The notes: generated from the letters alone by a model not told the origin. DNA of 64,000 bases from Nesterenkonia sp. (GCF_029265375.1 NZ_JAJUJJ010000003.1:62001-126000), one strand, 5' to 3'. Shown: positions 40,654-51,587, counted from the first letter of the stretch. Translations and numbers: made by a program.

Positions 40654-40853
40654 AATGTCCTCCCTCAGGTGTGCCCGGCGACCGCGGAGCAGGTGCGGCG
40701 GCGGGCGGCGGTGCTCTCAGCCCCTACCCTAACGCCTGACCTGGCGCGCGGCACTCTGGGCACCTCAGCCGGTGTCTTGGCAGGCTGTTGACCTGGCCAG
40801 GAATACGCTGTGGGCTGGGTTGCGCCGAAAGCGCTCGCTGAAAGGGGTTGCCG

Positions 40854-41045
40854 ATGAACAACTACACCGCACTGCTCATAGTCAGCCTGGTCGTGGCGGT
40901 CCTCCTCAGTGTCTCCGCCGTCATGAGCTTCCTCAATGGGTCGGTACTCCCCGGCGCGCTGCAAGCCCTCGGTGCTGTCCTGTTCGCGGCAGCAGGCATC
41001 GTGGTGAGTGCTAAGCGACGCGATCAGGATCCCGCCGACACCTGA
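40854..41045 (+). CDS. Small two-TM hypothetical protein
   Basis: MNNYTALLIVSLVVAVLLSVSAVMSFLNGSVLPGALQALGAVLFAAAGIVVSAKRR; AAAGGGG upstream. Confidence 0.65.
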   Translation: MNNYTALLIVSLVVAVLLSVSAVMSFLNGSVLPGALQALGAVLFAAAGIVVSAKRRDQDPADT

Positions 41046-41078
41046 GCACAGAGCGACGCCGGGAACAGCCTGGGCACC

Positions 41079-43754
41079 TCAGCCGGTGTTCTGCAGGCCG
41101 GCAGCGACTCCCTTGAGAGTGATCAGCAGCAGATTGCGCGAATCGGCCAGCTCCTGGTCGCTCAGCTGCTCGGACCGAAGTCTGCGCAGGGCACGCAGCT
41201 GGATGAGGCTGAGGGCGTCCACATAAGGGTTCCGCAGCTGGACCGCTCGGCCCAGCACCCGGTGGTCAGCCAGCAGCCGGTCCTGACCGGTGATGGTCAG
41301 AACCCATTTCTCGGTCAGCTCCAGCTCCTCCAGCACGGCCTGGGCCAGGTCCTCGCGGTCTCCCAGCGCCAGGTACCGGCGGGCGATCCGCCGGTCTGTC
41401 TTGGCCAGTGACATCTCCACGTTGTCGATCATTGCGGCGAACAGCGGCCATTCGAGGTAGGCGGCGCGCAGCAGCTGCTCATCCCCCACTTCCTGGAGTG
41501 CGGTGCCCAGCCCGTACCAGCCGGTGAGATTGATCCGTGCCTGGCCCCAGGCGAAGTTCCACGGTATGGCGCGCAGGTCTTCCAGGGACTCCACGGACAG
41601 CCCGCGCTTGGCAGGGCGGGAGCCGATGGCCAGCAGGCCGATCTCATCCTGAGGCGTGACCTGCGCGAACCAGGGTGCGAAGCCTTCGGCGCGCACCAGC
41701 TGGTGGAACCGGGTGCGGGAGGCTTCATCCAGCTGAGCCGCCAGCGCGCTGTATCGCTTGGCCGCATCGGCGTTGCGCCTCTGGGTGGAGGGTGCACTGG
41801 CCATCAGGGTGGCCGCGGCGACCTGCTCGATGTGCCGCAGAGCGATCTCCGGGTTGCCGTACCGGGCGTCGATCACCTCCCCCTGCTCGGTGACCTTGAA
41901 GCGCAGATCCACTGAATGCGGCGGCTGAGCCAGGATCGCACGGTTGGCGGGACCTCCCCCGCGGCCCAGTGCTCCGCCGCGGCCGTGGAACTGGGTGAGA
42001 ATGATGTCATTCTCCTGCGCCCATGCGGCGATCTTCTCCTGTGCTTCATACAGCGCCAGGGTCGCCGCCACGGGACCGACGTCCTTGGAGGAGTCGGAGT
42101 AGCCGAGCATGACTTCCATCCGCCGCCCGGTGGCCTCCAAGCGCTCGCGCAGATGCGGGTCGGCCAGGGCCTCATCCAGGATGCGGGGGGCGTTCTGCAG
42201 GTCCTGGTAGGTCTCGAAAAGCGGGATGACGTCGAGCACCGGCGCGTTCTCGGCACCACCGAGCGCCTTCTCGGCCAGCACGTAGACGTCGGCCAGATTC
42301 TGTGCGCTCTGGGTGAAGGAGACGATGTAGCGGCGGGCGGCGTTGACCCCGTAGCGCTGCTGCACCGAGGCGATGGCGCGGAAGGTCTCCAGAACCTCCT
42401 CGCCGGGAACTGCCATCGACTCCACCGAGTCGGGATCCTCCAGCCAGGCAAGCGTCTGACTGTGCACCGCTGAGTGCTGGCGAACCTCCAGCTCGGCCAG
42501 GTGGAATCCGAAGGTCTCCACCTGCCAGATCAGTTCCTGCAGGTCGCCGTAGGCGGCCCGCGGAGCACCGCCGGCGGCCAGGGATGACTGCACGGTGCGA
42601 AGCTCCTCCAGCAGCTCCTCCGGACCCCGGTAGCCCAGATCGGCGTTGCGCTCCCGGGTGGCCCCGACTCGCCCTGCCGCTGCCAGCAGCACCTGCCGGT
42701 GGGGCTCCTTGGGTGAGTGGGCGACCGCCTGGGCGGTCAGCTCCTCGGAGAGCTGGCGCATGCGGTTCCACAGGCCGGTCAGTTCCTCCGAGGGCGGGGT
42801 GTAACGCTCATCCAGAGTCAGCGCGAGTCCCACCCGGCGGGTGCGGGCTTCCAGATCTGCCAGGACCCGGTCGGCGGCCTGGGCCACCGCCTGGCGGGTT
42901 GTGGAGGCGGTGACATGCGGATTGCCGTCGCGGTCCCCGGCGATCCAGGATCCCAGGCGGATGAAGGCCGGCGCCTTCGGCGGTGCTGCCGCTGCGCTGC
43001 TGCCCTGCAGCCAGTCGTCCATACGCCGGTAGGTCTCGGTGAAGACCGTGGAGAAGGAGTTGTCGAAGACGCCGAGCGCGGTGCGCACCTCGTCCAGCGG
43101 GGAGGGATTGGAGACCCGCAGCTGCGCGGTGCGCCACATATTGTCGATCTCTTCGGTCAGCTCCCGGGTGTTGCGTGCCCGCGCGGCTGCTCCCATACGC
43201 GGGTCGTCGCGCTCGTCCAGCAGGGTGCCGATGCGCCGCACCGAGGCGGTGATGGCGTTGCGCCGGGCCTCGGTGGGGTGGGCGGTGAGCACCGGATGGA
43301 AGCGTAGCCGCTGCAGGCGACGCTGCGCCTCCTGCTCCCCGACTTCGGCCGCGAGGCGGCTGAAGGCTGCCGCCACCGAATCGGAGGGCTGTTGCTTCTC
43401 CACCGGCACCTCGCCGTCGCGGGAGCGCAGGGTCCGGATACGGTGCTGCTCCTCGGCCAGGTTGGCCAGCAGGAAGTAGCAGGTGAAGGCTCGCGCCACC
43501 TCTTTGGCCCGTTCGGCCTCGAGTCCCTCTACGAACTCCTCGGCCTCGGCCAGCGCCTCCTCGGAGTCGTCTTCGACTGCGGCGATGGTCAGCGATCGCA
43601 GCCGTTCGACGTCGTCCAGGAGACTCTGGGAGCCGTATTCGGCCAGCACCTGGCCCAGCAGTTCGCCGAGCAGTCCGACGTCGCGGCGCATCGGGTCGGG
43701 AATCTCATGCTGAGCCTCACGGCGTGAGTGGTGGTCGGCCGCAGTGTGCGCAGT
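41079..43754 (-). CDS. ppc: Phosphoenolpyruvate carboxylase
   Basis: VLTAHPTEARRNAI, GSWIAGDRDGNPHV, LGYSDSSKDVG, FHGRGGALGRGGGPANRAI, C-terminal LLLITLKGVAAGLQNTG. Confidence 0.97.
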   Translation of the reverse strand, partial: TAHTAADHHSRREAQHEIPDPMRRDVGLLGELLGQVLAEYGSQSLLDDVERLRSLTIAAVEDDSEEALAEAEEFVEGLEAERAKEVARAFTCYFLLANLAEEQHRIRTLRSRDGEVPVEKQQPSDSVAAAFSRLAAEVGEQEAQRRLQRLRFHPVLTAHPTEARRNAITASVRRIGTLLDERDDPRMGAAARARNTRELTEEIDNMWRTAQLRVSNPSPLDEVRTALGVFDNSFSTVFTETYRRMDDWLQGSSAAAAPPKAPAFIRLGSWIAGDRDGNPHVTASTTRQAVAQAADRVLADLEARTRRVGLALTLDERYTPPSEELTGLWNRMRQLSEELTAQAVAHSPKEPHRQVLLAAAGRVGATRERNADLGYRGPEELLEELRTVQSSLAAGGAPRAAYGDLQELIWQVETFGFHLAELEVRQHSAVHSQTLAWLEDPDSVESMAVPGEEVLETFRAIASVQQRYGVNAARRYIVSFTQSAQNLADVYVLAEKALGGAENAPVLDVIPLFETYQDLQNAPRILDEALADPHLRERLEATGRRMEVMLGYSDSSKDVGPVAATLALYEAQEKIAAWAQENDIILTQFHGRGGALGRGGGPANRAILAQPPHSVDLRFKVTEQGEVIDARYGNPEIALRHIEQVAAATLMASAPSTQRRNADAAKRYSALAAQLDEASRTRFHQLVRAEGFAPWFAQVTPQDEIGLLAIGSRPAKRGLSVESLEDLRAIPWNFAWGQARINLTGWYGLGTALQEVGDEQLLRAAYLEWPLFAAMIDNVEMSLAKTDRRIARRYLALGDREDLAQAVLEELELTEKWVLTITGQDRLLADHRVLGRAVQLRNPYVDALSLIQLRALRRLRSEQLSDQELADSRNLLLITLKGVAAGLQNTG

Positions 43755-43870
43755 CATCCTTCGGGGTCCTCCTTGATCGTCCAACGCGGTGCACGTGTGG
43801 ATGCAGGCGGGACCCCGTCGTCACGCAGTGGCGGTGCCTCTTACCGTACCAGCGCCGGCGGCACGGCCGC

Positions 43871-45787
43871 TCAGCTCTCGGCACGCAGCGCCCGGCGGCG
43901 GCGCTCTAACTCCATCAGCTGTGCGTTGACCTGCCGGTGCTCCTCGGGGGATTCGGAGGGGTTCATCCGCTGGAGCCGGCCGAGCAGATTGGCCTTCTCA
44001 TGCTGGATCTTCAGCTCCACCAGTCGGTTGAGGATCTCCATGCAGTACCGGTCCAGATGCTCCTCGGTCTTTGCCGGAAGAGTGGTGACGGCCAGTTCGG
44101 AGATCAGCGGCCGCAGCGGTTCGGGCACTTCCTGGCGCACGGTCTCCACCCAGGTGCGCGGGTCGGTGGCGTTGGCGGCCGCAATGCGGATCCCGTCATG
44201 GATCGCCTGGTGGGCCGCGGCGGTGAACCGGACGGTGAATATCTCCTCCCACTGCTCGGCAGTCAGCCGGGTGGGGTGCTGCAGGATCACCTCCAGCGCC
44301 TGACGCTCCATCAGCACCGCCGGGTCCCGGGTGTCCGGGCGCTGGAACGCGGGCTGCTCCGGCTGCGGCTGGGGCGGGCGCTGCCCTGCCTGGGCGGGTA
44401 CTGGGCCGGGCTCGCGCCGCTCGGTGCTGCGCTCACGGGGGCTGCGAGCCCCGGAGGCGCCGGCGGATGCAGCCCTGTCGCGGGCGGCGGCGACCTCCTG
44501 GACCTCGGCGCCCAGCCAGCCGGCGAGTTCGCGGGTGTAGGCCTCGCGCAGCGAGCGGTCGCGGATCCCCGCGACGACCGGGGCGGTGGCCCGCAGGGCT
44601 CCCACCCGGCCGTCGACTGTGCTGAGGTCCCAATCCTTCAGCCGCCGCCGGATGACGAATTCCACCAGCGGGGTCTTGGCCTCGATGATCGCCTGGACGG
44701 CCTCGTCCCCCCGGTGCTGCCGCACATCGCAGGGATCCATTCCCTCGGGCCCCACGGCGATGAACGTCTGGGCGTTGAACTGGTGAGCCTCGTTGAACGC
44801 CTTCACCGCCGCCTGCTGGCCGGCTTCGTCGCCGTCGAAGGTGAAGATCACCTCAGCGGGGCTTCCGTCATCGGAGAGCAGGCGACGGGCAATCTTGATG
44901 TGTCCCTCCCCGAAGGCTGTGCCGCAGGTGGCCACCGCGGTGTCCACCCCGGCGATGTGGCAGGCCATCACGTCGGTGTAGCCCTCCACCACCACCAGCT
45001 GACGTTTTTTGGCGATGTTCCGCTTGGCGTGCTCGATGCCGTAGAGCACCTGGGACTTCTTGTAGATGGGCGTCTCCGGAGAGTTGAGGTATTTGGGGCC
45101 CTGGTCCTCCTCATAGAGCCGGCGTCCGCCGAATCCGATCGTATTGCCAGTCATGTCCCGGATAGGCCACATCAGCCGGCCCCGGAACCGGTCGTAGAGG
45201 CCGCGGCGGCCTTCGGAGAACAGGCCGGTGGCCTGCAGCTCGTCGTCGCTGAAGCCGCGGCTGCGCAGGTGCCCCAGCAGGTTGTTCCAGCCCTGGGGCG
45301 CGTATCCGACGCCGAACTGCTCGGCGTGGGCCCGGGTGAACCCGCGGGAGGTCAGCGTCTGGCGGGCCAGCTGAGCCTCCGGGGACTCCAGGGCCCTGCG
45401 GAAGTATTCGTCGGCGATCTTGTGCGCATCCAGCAGCCGCTGCCGGCGGGAGGCCTCATGCTTGTCCGGCCCGCTGCCGCCGTCCTCATAGCGCAGCTCG
45501 ACTCCGTACTTCTGCGCCAGCCGCTCCACGGTCTCGGCGAAGCTGGTGTGCTCCATGGCCTGCAGGAAGGCGATGACATCGCCCGATTCTCCGCAGCCGA
45601 AGCAGTGGTAGGTGCCCACCTGGGGCCGGATGTGGAAGCTGGGGGTGCGTTCGTCGTGGAAGGGGCACAGGCCCTTGTAGGAGCCGATGCCGGCCTTCTT
45701 CAGGGTCACGTACTGCTCGACGATCTCGCGCAGATCGGCGCGCTCGCGCACCGTGTCGATATCCTCGCGCTTGATCAGACCGGCCAT
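43871..45787 (-). CDS. dnaG: DNA primase
   Basis: GLCPFHDERTPSFHIRPQVGTYHCFGCGESGDVIAFL zinc-binding domain; GFGGRRLYEEDQGPKYLNSPETPIYKKSQVLYG; VVEGYTDVMACHIAG. Confidence 0.97.
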   Translation of the reverse strand: MAGLIKREDIDTVRERADLREIVEQYVTLKKAGIGSYKGLCPFHDERTPSFHIRPQVGTYHCFGCGESGDVIAFLQAMEHTSFAETVERLAQKYGVELRYEDGGSGPDKHEASRRQRLLDAHKIADEYFRRALESPEAQLARQTLTSRGFTRAHAEQFGVGYAPQGWNNLLGHLRSRGFSDDELQATGLFSEGRRGLYDRFRGRLMWPIRDMTGNTIGFGGRRLYEEDQGPKYLNSPETPIYKKSQVLYGIEHAKRNIAKKRQLVVVEGYTDVMACHIAGVDTAVATCGTAFGEGHIKIARRLLSDDGSPAEVIFTFDGDEAGQQAAVKAFNEAHQFNAQTFIAVGPEGMDPCDVRQHRGDEAVQAIIEAKTPLVEFVIRRRLKDWDLSTVDGRVGALRATAPVVAGIRDRSLREAYTRELAGWLGAEVQEVAAARDRAASAGASGARSPRERSTERREPGPVPAQAGQRPPQPQPEQPAFQRPDTRDPAVLMERQALEVILQHPTRLTAEQWEEIFTVRFTAAAHQAIHDGIRIAAANATDPRTWVETVRQEVPEPLRPLISELAVTTLPAKTEEHLDRYCMEILNRLVELKIQHEKANLLGRLQRMNPSESPEEHRQVNAQLMELERRRRALRAES

Positions 45788-45872
45788 GGCTCCAATCTAC
45801 CCCCGCCGCGGTCTGCTCAGCCGCCCTGGGGAAAACTCGGTCCGGCCTGCGCGCCCGCTAGGCTGATCCACT

Positions 45873-46397
45873 ATGAGCGACAGCGGATGTGACCGAGTCC
45901 AGGCCGATGCGCAGGCCCACGGGGTGCAGATCGAATTCGCACCCCGCGGGGACGCCGGCTCTCTGCAGGAAGCGGCAGCGAACCTGGGGATCGAGCCCCG
46001 CGAGATCGTCAAGACCCTGGTGGCGCGGGCCAAACGCACCCAGACCGCGCGGGACCACAGCTACGTCATCGCGCTGATACCCGGCGACCGGCAGGTCGAC
46101 TGGGCCGCGCTGCGCAAGCTGGCCGGGTTCAAGAAGCTGTCCATGGCCTCCCCGGAGCAGGGTCTGGAGGCCACCGGCTACCGGCCCGGGACCATCACCC
46201 CCTTCGGCGCCGAAGCCGCCGACGGCACCCGGTGGCCGATCTACGCCGATGCCTCTATCAGCGGACGCATCTGCATGGGCGCCGGTGCGCCGGGGATCAA
46301 TCTCTTCGTCCAGGCTGAGGAGCTGTTCGCCGCCTACGGTGTGATCACCGGGGAGATCGCCAAGCCGCTGACCGGGCAGACCCCTCCACCGGCCTGA
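45873..46397 (+). CDS. YbaK/EbsC family aminoacyl-tRNA deacylase-like protein
   Basis: EIVKTLVARAKRTQTARDHSYVIALIPGDRQVDWAALRKLAGFKKLSMASPEQGLEATGYRPGTITPFG. Confidence 0.92.
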   Translation: MSDSGCDRVQADAQAHGVQIEFAPRGDAGSLQEAAANLGIEPREIVKTLVARAKRTQTARDHSYVIALIPGDRQVDWAALRKLAGFKKLSMASPEQGLEATGYRPGTITPFGAEAADGTRWPIYADASISGRICMGAGAPGINLFVQAEELFAAYGVITGEIAKPLTGQTPPPA

Positions 46398-46424
46398 GGC
46401 GTGCAGGTTCTGGAGGCCGGGTGC

Positions 46425-47747
46425 TCAGGCGAAGAGCCGGTTGGTGACCGGCAGTCCCTTCACCAGGGTGGCGTACCACTCCAGGCAGGCGCCGTCGGTC
46501 AGTGAGGCGATCTGGTCGATGATCGCGCGGTGCCGGCCGGCATCATCGCCGGCGGTGCGGAAATCGGCTTGGAACTGCGGCTCCAGGAACCGGTCCCCGG
46601 TCTCCACCAGCAGGGCGTGCAGCTCCTGAAGCACCTCGCGCTGGCGGGCGTAGACCGGCATCTGCTCCCGGGAAGCCATGATGTAGTTCGCCGCGATACC
46701 CTTCATCACGCAGATCTCCTCCAGCGTCTGCCGGGGCACCACCAGGTCTGCCTCGTGCCGCACCAGGGGCTGATCCCCGTGGGCCTGACGCGTCGCGGTG
46801 TAGATCGCCGAGCAGAACCGCCCGATGAACTCGCTGGTCATGTTCTTCAGCGCCGCCAGCGCACGGCGGGACCCGTCGGACTCCTTCACCCAGCTCGGCC
46901 TGGACTCCAGCCGGGAGATCGCCTCCTCGATCCGGTCCTCCTCCGCTTCGGGCAGGTACCACTCCTGCGTCGTCTGAATCACCCGCGCCCGCTGTACGGC
47001 GTCATCGAGGAACTTCAGCTGGAACCGGCCGTTGACGATCCCGTCCTCCACATCGTGGACCGAGTAGGCGATGTCATCGGCAGCGTCCATCACCTGGGCC
47101 TCCATCGACTGCCGGCGCCCTTCGGTGCCCTGCCGCAGCCAGGTGAACACCTGAAGATCATCCTCATAGGCGCCGAACTTCTGGCTGCGGGTGCCGTCGG
47201 ACTTCAGCGGCGCCTCCTCAGCACGCCAGGGGTATTTCACCGCCGCGTCGAGTGAGGCGCGGGTGAGGTTCAATCCGGCTGAGCGGCCGTCGGGGTGGAA
47301 GCGTTTGGTCTCCAGGCGGGTGAGGATCCGCAGGGTCTGCGCATTGCCCTCAAAACCGCCGATGCCGGCGGAGAGCTCGTGCAGCACACTCTCCCCGTTG
47401 TGCCCGAACGGCGGGTGCCCCAGATCGTGGGAGAGGCAGGCGGCATCGACGACGTCGGGATCGCAGCCCAGCAGCCGTCCCAGTTCCCGGCCGACCTGGG
47501 CGACCTCCAGGGAGTGGGTCAGGCGGGTGCGGGAGAAATCGTCGACGTCGGGCGAGACCACTTGGGTCTTCGCGCCGAGCCGGCGCAGCGACCACGAGTG
47601 AAGCAGCCGGGCCCGGTCACGCTCAAAGCTGGAGCGGTAGACCGACTTTCCGTGCTCGGGGACCCAGCGGTCCTCATCCGCCTCGGTGTACCCCGGTCTC
47701 AGCGCCGCGTACTGCCCCTCGAGACGCTCCACATTCCGCACAGTCAT
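46425..47747 (-). CDS. dgt: Deoxyguanosinetriphosphate triphosphohydrolase-like protein
   Basis: SFERDRARLLHSWSLRRLGAKTQV, RTRLTHSLEVAQVGRELGR, ACLSHDLGHPPFGHNGE HD motif. Confidence 0.94.
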   Translation of the reverse strand: MTVRNVERLEGQYAALRPGYTEADEDRWVPEHGKSVYRSSFERDRARLLHSWSLRRLGAKTQVVSPDVDDFSRTRLTHSLEVAQVGRELGRLLGCDPDVVDAACLSHDLGHPPFGHNGESVLHELSAGIGGFEGNAQTLRILTRLETKRFHPDGRSAGLNLTRASLDAAVKYPWRAEEAPLKSDGTRSQKFGAYEDDLQVFTWLRQGTEGRRQSMEAQVMDAADDIAYSVHDVEDGIVNGRFQLKFLDDAVQRARVIQTTQEWYLPEAEEDRIEEAISRLESRPSWVKESDGSRRALAALKNMTSEFIGRFCSAIYTATRQAHGDQPLVRHEADLVVPRQTLEEICVMKGIAANYIMASREQMPVYARQREVLQELHALLVETGDRFLEPQFQADFRTAGDDAGRHRAIIDQIASLTDGACLEWYATLVKGLPVTNRLFA

Positions 47748-47867
47748 ACCGACCACGATAACGGAGCGGCGCTGCGCCGGATGCGCAGCAGCGGCGGGCG
47801 CACACGGTGCGAAACCCCCAGTGCGGCGGTCGTCACATCAGCGGCATCCGCGGAGGCGAGGCGACGC

Positions 47868-49052
47868 TCAGCCGCCGGAGGTGTCCACCTCTGCAGCGGC
47901 GATTATCTGCCGCTGCTCCTCGTTGAGCTCCCGGGACTCCAGCCAGTCCTGGGGCAGGTGCACCTTCTTCGGGGAGCCGGCGCGGCCGCGGGGGCCCTCG
48001 GCGTCGGGGCCGGGGTATCCGATGGTCGGGTCGAGCTGGCCGAGCAGGTCCTCCAGCTGGGCGTAGGACTCCACCGTCACCAGTTGGGTGCGTAACGCCG
48101 ACCCGACAGGGTAGCCCTTGAAGTACCAGGACACGTGCTTGCGGATGTCCTGCATGGCCTTGCGCTCATCGCCGTCGAAGTACGGGATCAGCAGCTGCGC
48201 ATGGCGCAGCAGAGTGCGGCACACAGTCGCCACCCCGGGGCGGAAACGGTCCTCTCGGCCTTCGAACGCGGCCTGCAGGTCACCGAATAGCCAGGGACGG
48301 CCCTGGCAGCCGCGCCCGACGACGACGCCGTCGACGCCGGTCTGCTCGACCATCGCGAGGGCGTCCTCGGCCGACCAGATGTCGCCGTTGCCCAGCACCG
48401 GCACATCCGGCAGCGCCTCGCGCAGGGCGGCGATGGCCGACCAGTCCGCTGTCCCGGAGTAGTGCTGGCGGGTGGTGCGCCCGTGCAGCGCCACCGCCGC
48501 GACCCCGCAGTCCCGGGCGATGCGGCCGGCGTCCAGGTAGGTCAGGTGGTCCTCGTCGATGCCCTTGCGCATTTTCACCGTCACCGGGATGTTCGCCCGC
48601 GAGGCTTCGCGCACCGCGGTGGCCACGATGGACTCGAACAGCCGGGTCTTCCACGGCAGAGCTGAGCCGCCGCCCTTGCGGGTGACCTTGGGAACCGGGC
48701 AGCCGAAGTTCAGGTCGATGTGGTCGGCCCGGTCCTCCTCCACCAGCATGCGCACCGCGCGGCCGGTGGTCACCGGATCCACTGAGTACAGCTGCACCGA
48801 GCGGGGCACCTCATCAGGCTCGTGCTTGATGATCCGCAGGCTCTCCGGCCGGCGCTCCACCAGAGCCCGGGCGGTGACCATCTCATTGACGTAGAGACCC
48901 CCGCCGTACTCCCGGCACAGACGGCGAAAGGCGGTGTTGGTGATGCCGGCCATCGGCGCCAGCACCACGGGGGTGTCCACAGTGATAGGACCCAGCTGCA
49001 GGGCCGGCAGCAGCCGGGCGGCGGGGCGCTCAAGAGTCTCAGTCACAGCCAC
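47868..49052 (-). CDS. dusB: tRNA dihydrouridine synthase
   Basis: VVLAPMAGITNTAFRRLCREYGGGLYVNEMVTARALVE; DLNFGCPVPKVTRKGGGSAL; VVGRGCQGRPWLF. Confidence 0.95.
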   Translation of the reverse strand: MAVTETLERPAARLLPALQLGPITVDTPVVLAPMAGITNTAFRRLCREYGGGLYVNEMVTARALVERRPESLRIIKHEPDEVPRSVQLYSVDPVTTGRAVRMLVEEDRADHIDLNFGCPVPKVTRKGGGSALPWKTRLFESIVATAVREASRANIPVTVKMRKGIDEDHLTYLDAGRIARDCGVAAVALHGRTTRQHYSGTADWSAIAALREALPDVPVLGNGDIWSAEDALAMVEQTGVDGVVVGRGCQGRPWLFGDLQAAFEGREDRFRPGVATVCRTLLRHAQLLIPYFDGDERKAMQDIRKHVSWYFKGYPVGSALRTQLVTVESYAQLEDLLGQLDPTIGYPGPDAEGPRGRAGSPKKVHLPQDWLESRELNEEQRQIIAAAEVDTSGG

Positions 49053-49072
49053 TATTCTCTCAGCTTTTCATG

Positions 49073-49133
49073 CACCTGTCGGGGTGTCATACGCCTATAC
49101 CCCTATGAGGTCCGGATAGGTGTATAACAGGTG
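49073..49133. promoter_or_regulatory. Nested inverted repeats upstream of dusB (candidate operator/leader structure)
   Basis: Inner TATACCCCTAT-N9-ATAGGTGTATA (49096-49126, one mismatch); outer CACCTGT (49073-49079) / ACAGGTG (49127-49133). Confidence 0.45.
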
Positions 49134-49137
49134 GGAT

Positions 49138-50133
49138 TCAGCCGGCGTCGCGGGCGTAGATGAGGGCTTCGAAGTCCACTTCGACCTCATCGCGCTCGGC
49201 CAGCGCGTCGGTAACCCGCTTCAGCGGAGTCATGGCGTCGTCGACCTCCACGGAGACCGGGTAGCGGGCGGTCACCAGGGCCAGCAGCTGCTCCACCGCC
49301 GTTTCGGCGGCGTCATCGCTGAGCGCAGGATCCCAGCCCAGCAGCACATCGGCAGGAGCGTCGGTGCGCTCGGCTGTGTAGCTCACCGCGAAGGCCAGAA
49401 TGGGGTGTCCGCCCTCACCGGAGGAGCGGGTGTCGCGCAGCACCACCGCGCCGGAGGCGCCGGCTTCGGGGGACAGCAGCATCTGCTGCGCCTTGCCGAT
49501 GGTCATCTCCGCCCGGTCCCAGTCGTGGATGGCGTTGTAGAAGTCTGCCACCAGCTGAGTCAGCTCCACTGAGCCCGTGGCAGACTCCTGCAGGTCGATC
49601 GGCAGGTTCTCCACATCCGGAACTGGCAGCGTCCCGGGATGGATGATGACCTTGCGGGAGTGCTGGACCTTGCGGAAGCCGCTGTCCTTCAGGAAGCACT
49701 GGGCGGCTGAGCCCTTGGCGCAGCGGGCCTTGAGGGACTGCACCTCACAATTGGGGATCTCCGCCTCCAGGATCTGAAGCATCTGGGCGGCCACGCCGCG
49801 GCGCCGGTGCTCCGGGGCCACCTCGGCGTAGAACGAAAGCCGGTCCGGATGCAGCGAGGAGCGGAAGATGGTGGCGGCAGCCACGGGCACGCCATTGTCC
49901 TCAGCCACGATGCAGCGCGCCCAGGGGTCGTTGGAGGAGGGCCGCAGCAGACTGCGGTCCTGGTGATGCATCGGGTTCTCGGGGTCGCCCCAGACCTGCA
50001 GGAGCTTCAGGTCATCCCCTTCGGTCCAGGGACGCACGGTCAGTCCGGAATCCAGGGTGAGGGTGGGGGACTCGCGGTCATCGGCAGAGTCAAGCACCTG
50101 CGCGAGTCTAGACCTGGGCTGGGCTTTGCGCAA
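49138..50133 (-). CDS. GNAT family N-acetyltransferase
   Basis: LSFYAEVAPEHRRRGVAAQMLQILEAE acetyl-CoA site; two-domain length (331 aa). Confidence 0.85.
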   Translation of the reverse strand: MRKAQPRSRLAQVLDSADDRESPTLTLDSGLTVRPWTEGDDLKLLQVWGDPENPMHHQDRSLLRPSSNDPWARCIVAEDNGVPVAAATIFRSSLHPDRLSFYAEVAPEHRRRGVAAQMLQILEAEIPNCEVQSLKARCAKGSAAQCFLKDSGFRKVQHSRKVIIHPGTLPVPDVENLPIDLQESATGSVELTQLVADFYNAIHDWDRAEMTIGKAQQMLLSPEAGASGAVVLRDTRSSGEGGHPILAFAVSYTAERTDAPADVLLGWDPALSDDAAETAVEQLLALVTARYPVSVEVDDAMTPLKRVTDALAERDEVEVDFEALIYARDAG

Positions 50134-50162
50134 AGCAGCCCCAGCCGGCGTCTGAGCCTTCC

Positions 50163-51539
50163 TCAGCCCAGCAGGCGTGCCGCCAGCCAGGACTGCACCT
50201 GGTCCAGGCTGATCCGCTCCTGAGTCATCGCATCCCGGTCGCGGATGGTCACCGCCTGATCCTCCAAGGTGTCGAAGTCCACTGTGATGCAGTAGGGCGT
50301 GCCGATCTCGTCCTGCCGGCGATACCGGCGGCCGATGGCGCCGGCGTCGTCGTAGTCGATGTTCCAGTGCCGGCGCAGCTGGGCCGCCAGCTTGCCCGCG
50401 GGCTCGGCCAGCTCGGACTTCTTCGACAGCGGCAGCACTGCAGCCTTGACTGGAGCCAGCTTGGGGTGAAGCTTCAGCACGGTGCGCACATCGACCCCGC
50501 CCTTGGTGTTGGGCGCCTCATCCTCGGCATAGGCGTCCACCAGGAAGGCCATCATCGAACGGGTCAGCCCGAAGGAGGGCTCGATGACGTAGGGAACGTA
50601 GCGCTCCCCGCTGGCCTGGTCGAAGTAGGACAGCTCCTTGCCGGAGTGCTTGATATGGGTGCCCAGGTCATAGTCGGTGCGATTGGCGATGCCCATCAGC
50701 TCGCCCCATTCCGAGCCGGGGAAGCCGAACCGGTATTCCAGGTCGATGGTCGCGGCGGAGTAGTGGGCCCGCTCCTCGGCCGGCACGTCGAAGCGTCGCA
50801 GGTTCTCCGGGTTCAGCCCGAGGTCGGTGAACCAGGACTCGCAGGCCTGCACCCACTGGCCGAACCAGTCATCGGCCTGATCGGGATGCACAAAGAACTC
50901 GATCTCCATCTGTTCGAACTCGCGGGTGCGGAAGATGAAGTTGCCCGGGGTGATCTCATTGCGGAAGGCCTTGCCGATCTGCCCGATGCCGAAGGGCGGC
51001 TTGCGCCGGGCCGCGGTGACCACATTGGCGAAGTTCACGAAGATGCCCTGTGCGGTCTCGGGCCGCAGGTAGTGCAGACCGGACTCGTCATCGACCACCC
51101 CCAGGTAGGACTTCACCAGGCCGGAGAAGGCTCGCGGCTCAGTGAATCGGCCCTTGGTGCCGCAGTCGGGGCAGGGCACCTCGCTCATATCTGCCGGCGT
51201 ACGGCCGTGCTTGTCCTCGAAGGCCTCCACCAGGTGATCCTCACGATGCCGCTTATGGCACTGCAGGCACTCCACCAGCGGGTCGGTGAAGGTGTCCACA
51301 TGCCCGGAGGCCTTCCACACCGCCGAGGGAAGGATGATCGCAGAGTCGAGTCCGACCATATCGCCGCGACCGCGCACGAAGGTCTGCCACCACTCGGCCT
51401 TGATGTTCTCCTTCAGCTCTGTGCCCAGCGGACCGTAGTCCCAGGCCGAACGGGATCCGCCGTAGATCTCGCCGGACTGAAAGACGAATCCGCGGCGCTT
51501 GGCCAGGTTGATGACTTTGTCGAGCGTGGACTCTGCCAT
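50163..51539 (-). CDS. glyS: Glycine--tRNA ligase
   Basis: [77 protein letters not shown]. Confidence 0.97.
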   Translation of the reverse strand: MAESTLDKVINLAKRRGFVFQSGEIYGGSRSAWDYGPLGTELKENIKAEWWQTFVRGRGDMVGLDSAIILPSAVWKASGHVDTFTDPLVECLQCHKRHREDHLVEAFEDKHGRTPADMSEVPCPDCGTKGRFTEPRAFSGLVKSYLGVVDDESGLHYLRPETAQGIFVNFANVVTAARRKPPFGIGQIGKAFRNEITPGNFIFRTREFEQMEIEFFVHPDQADDWFGQWVQACESWFTDLGLNPENLRRFDVPAEERAHYSAATIDLEYRFGFPGSEWGELMGIANRTDYDLGTHIKHSGKELSYFDQASGERYVPYVIEPSFGLTRSMMAFLVDAYAEDEAPNTKGGVDVRTVLKLHPKLAPVKAAVLPLSKKSELAEPAGKLAAQLRRHWNIDYDDAGAIGRRYRRQDEIGTPYCITVDFDTLEDQAVTIRDRDAMTQERISLDQVQSWLAARLLG

Positions 51540-51587
51540 AGTGGTTCGGCTGCTCCTGGGTGAGGTCTGTCAGGTTCGCGGCTCAGC

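Noticed and set aside
43937-45892. 651-aa plus-strand ORF
   Set aside because: Fully antisense to dnaG, with no recognisable motifs.
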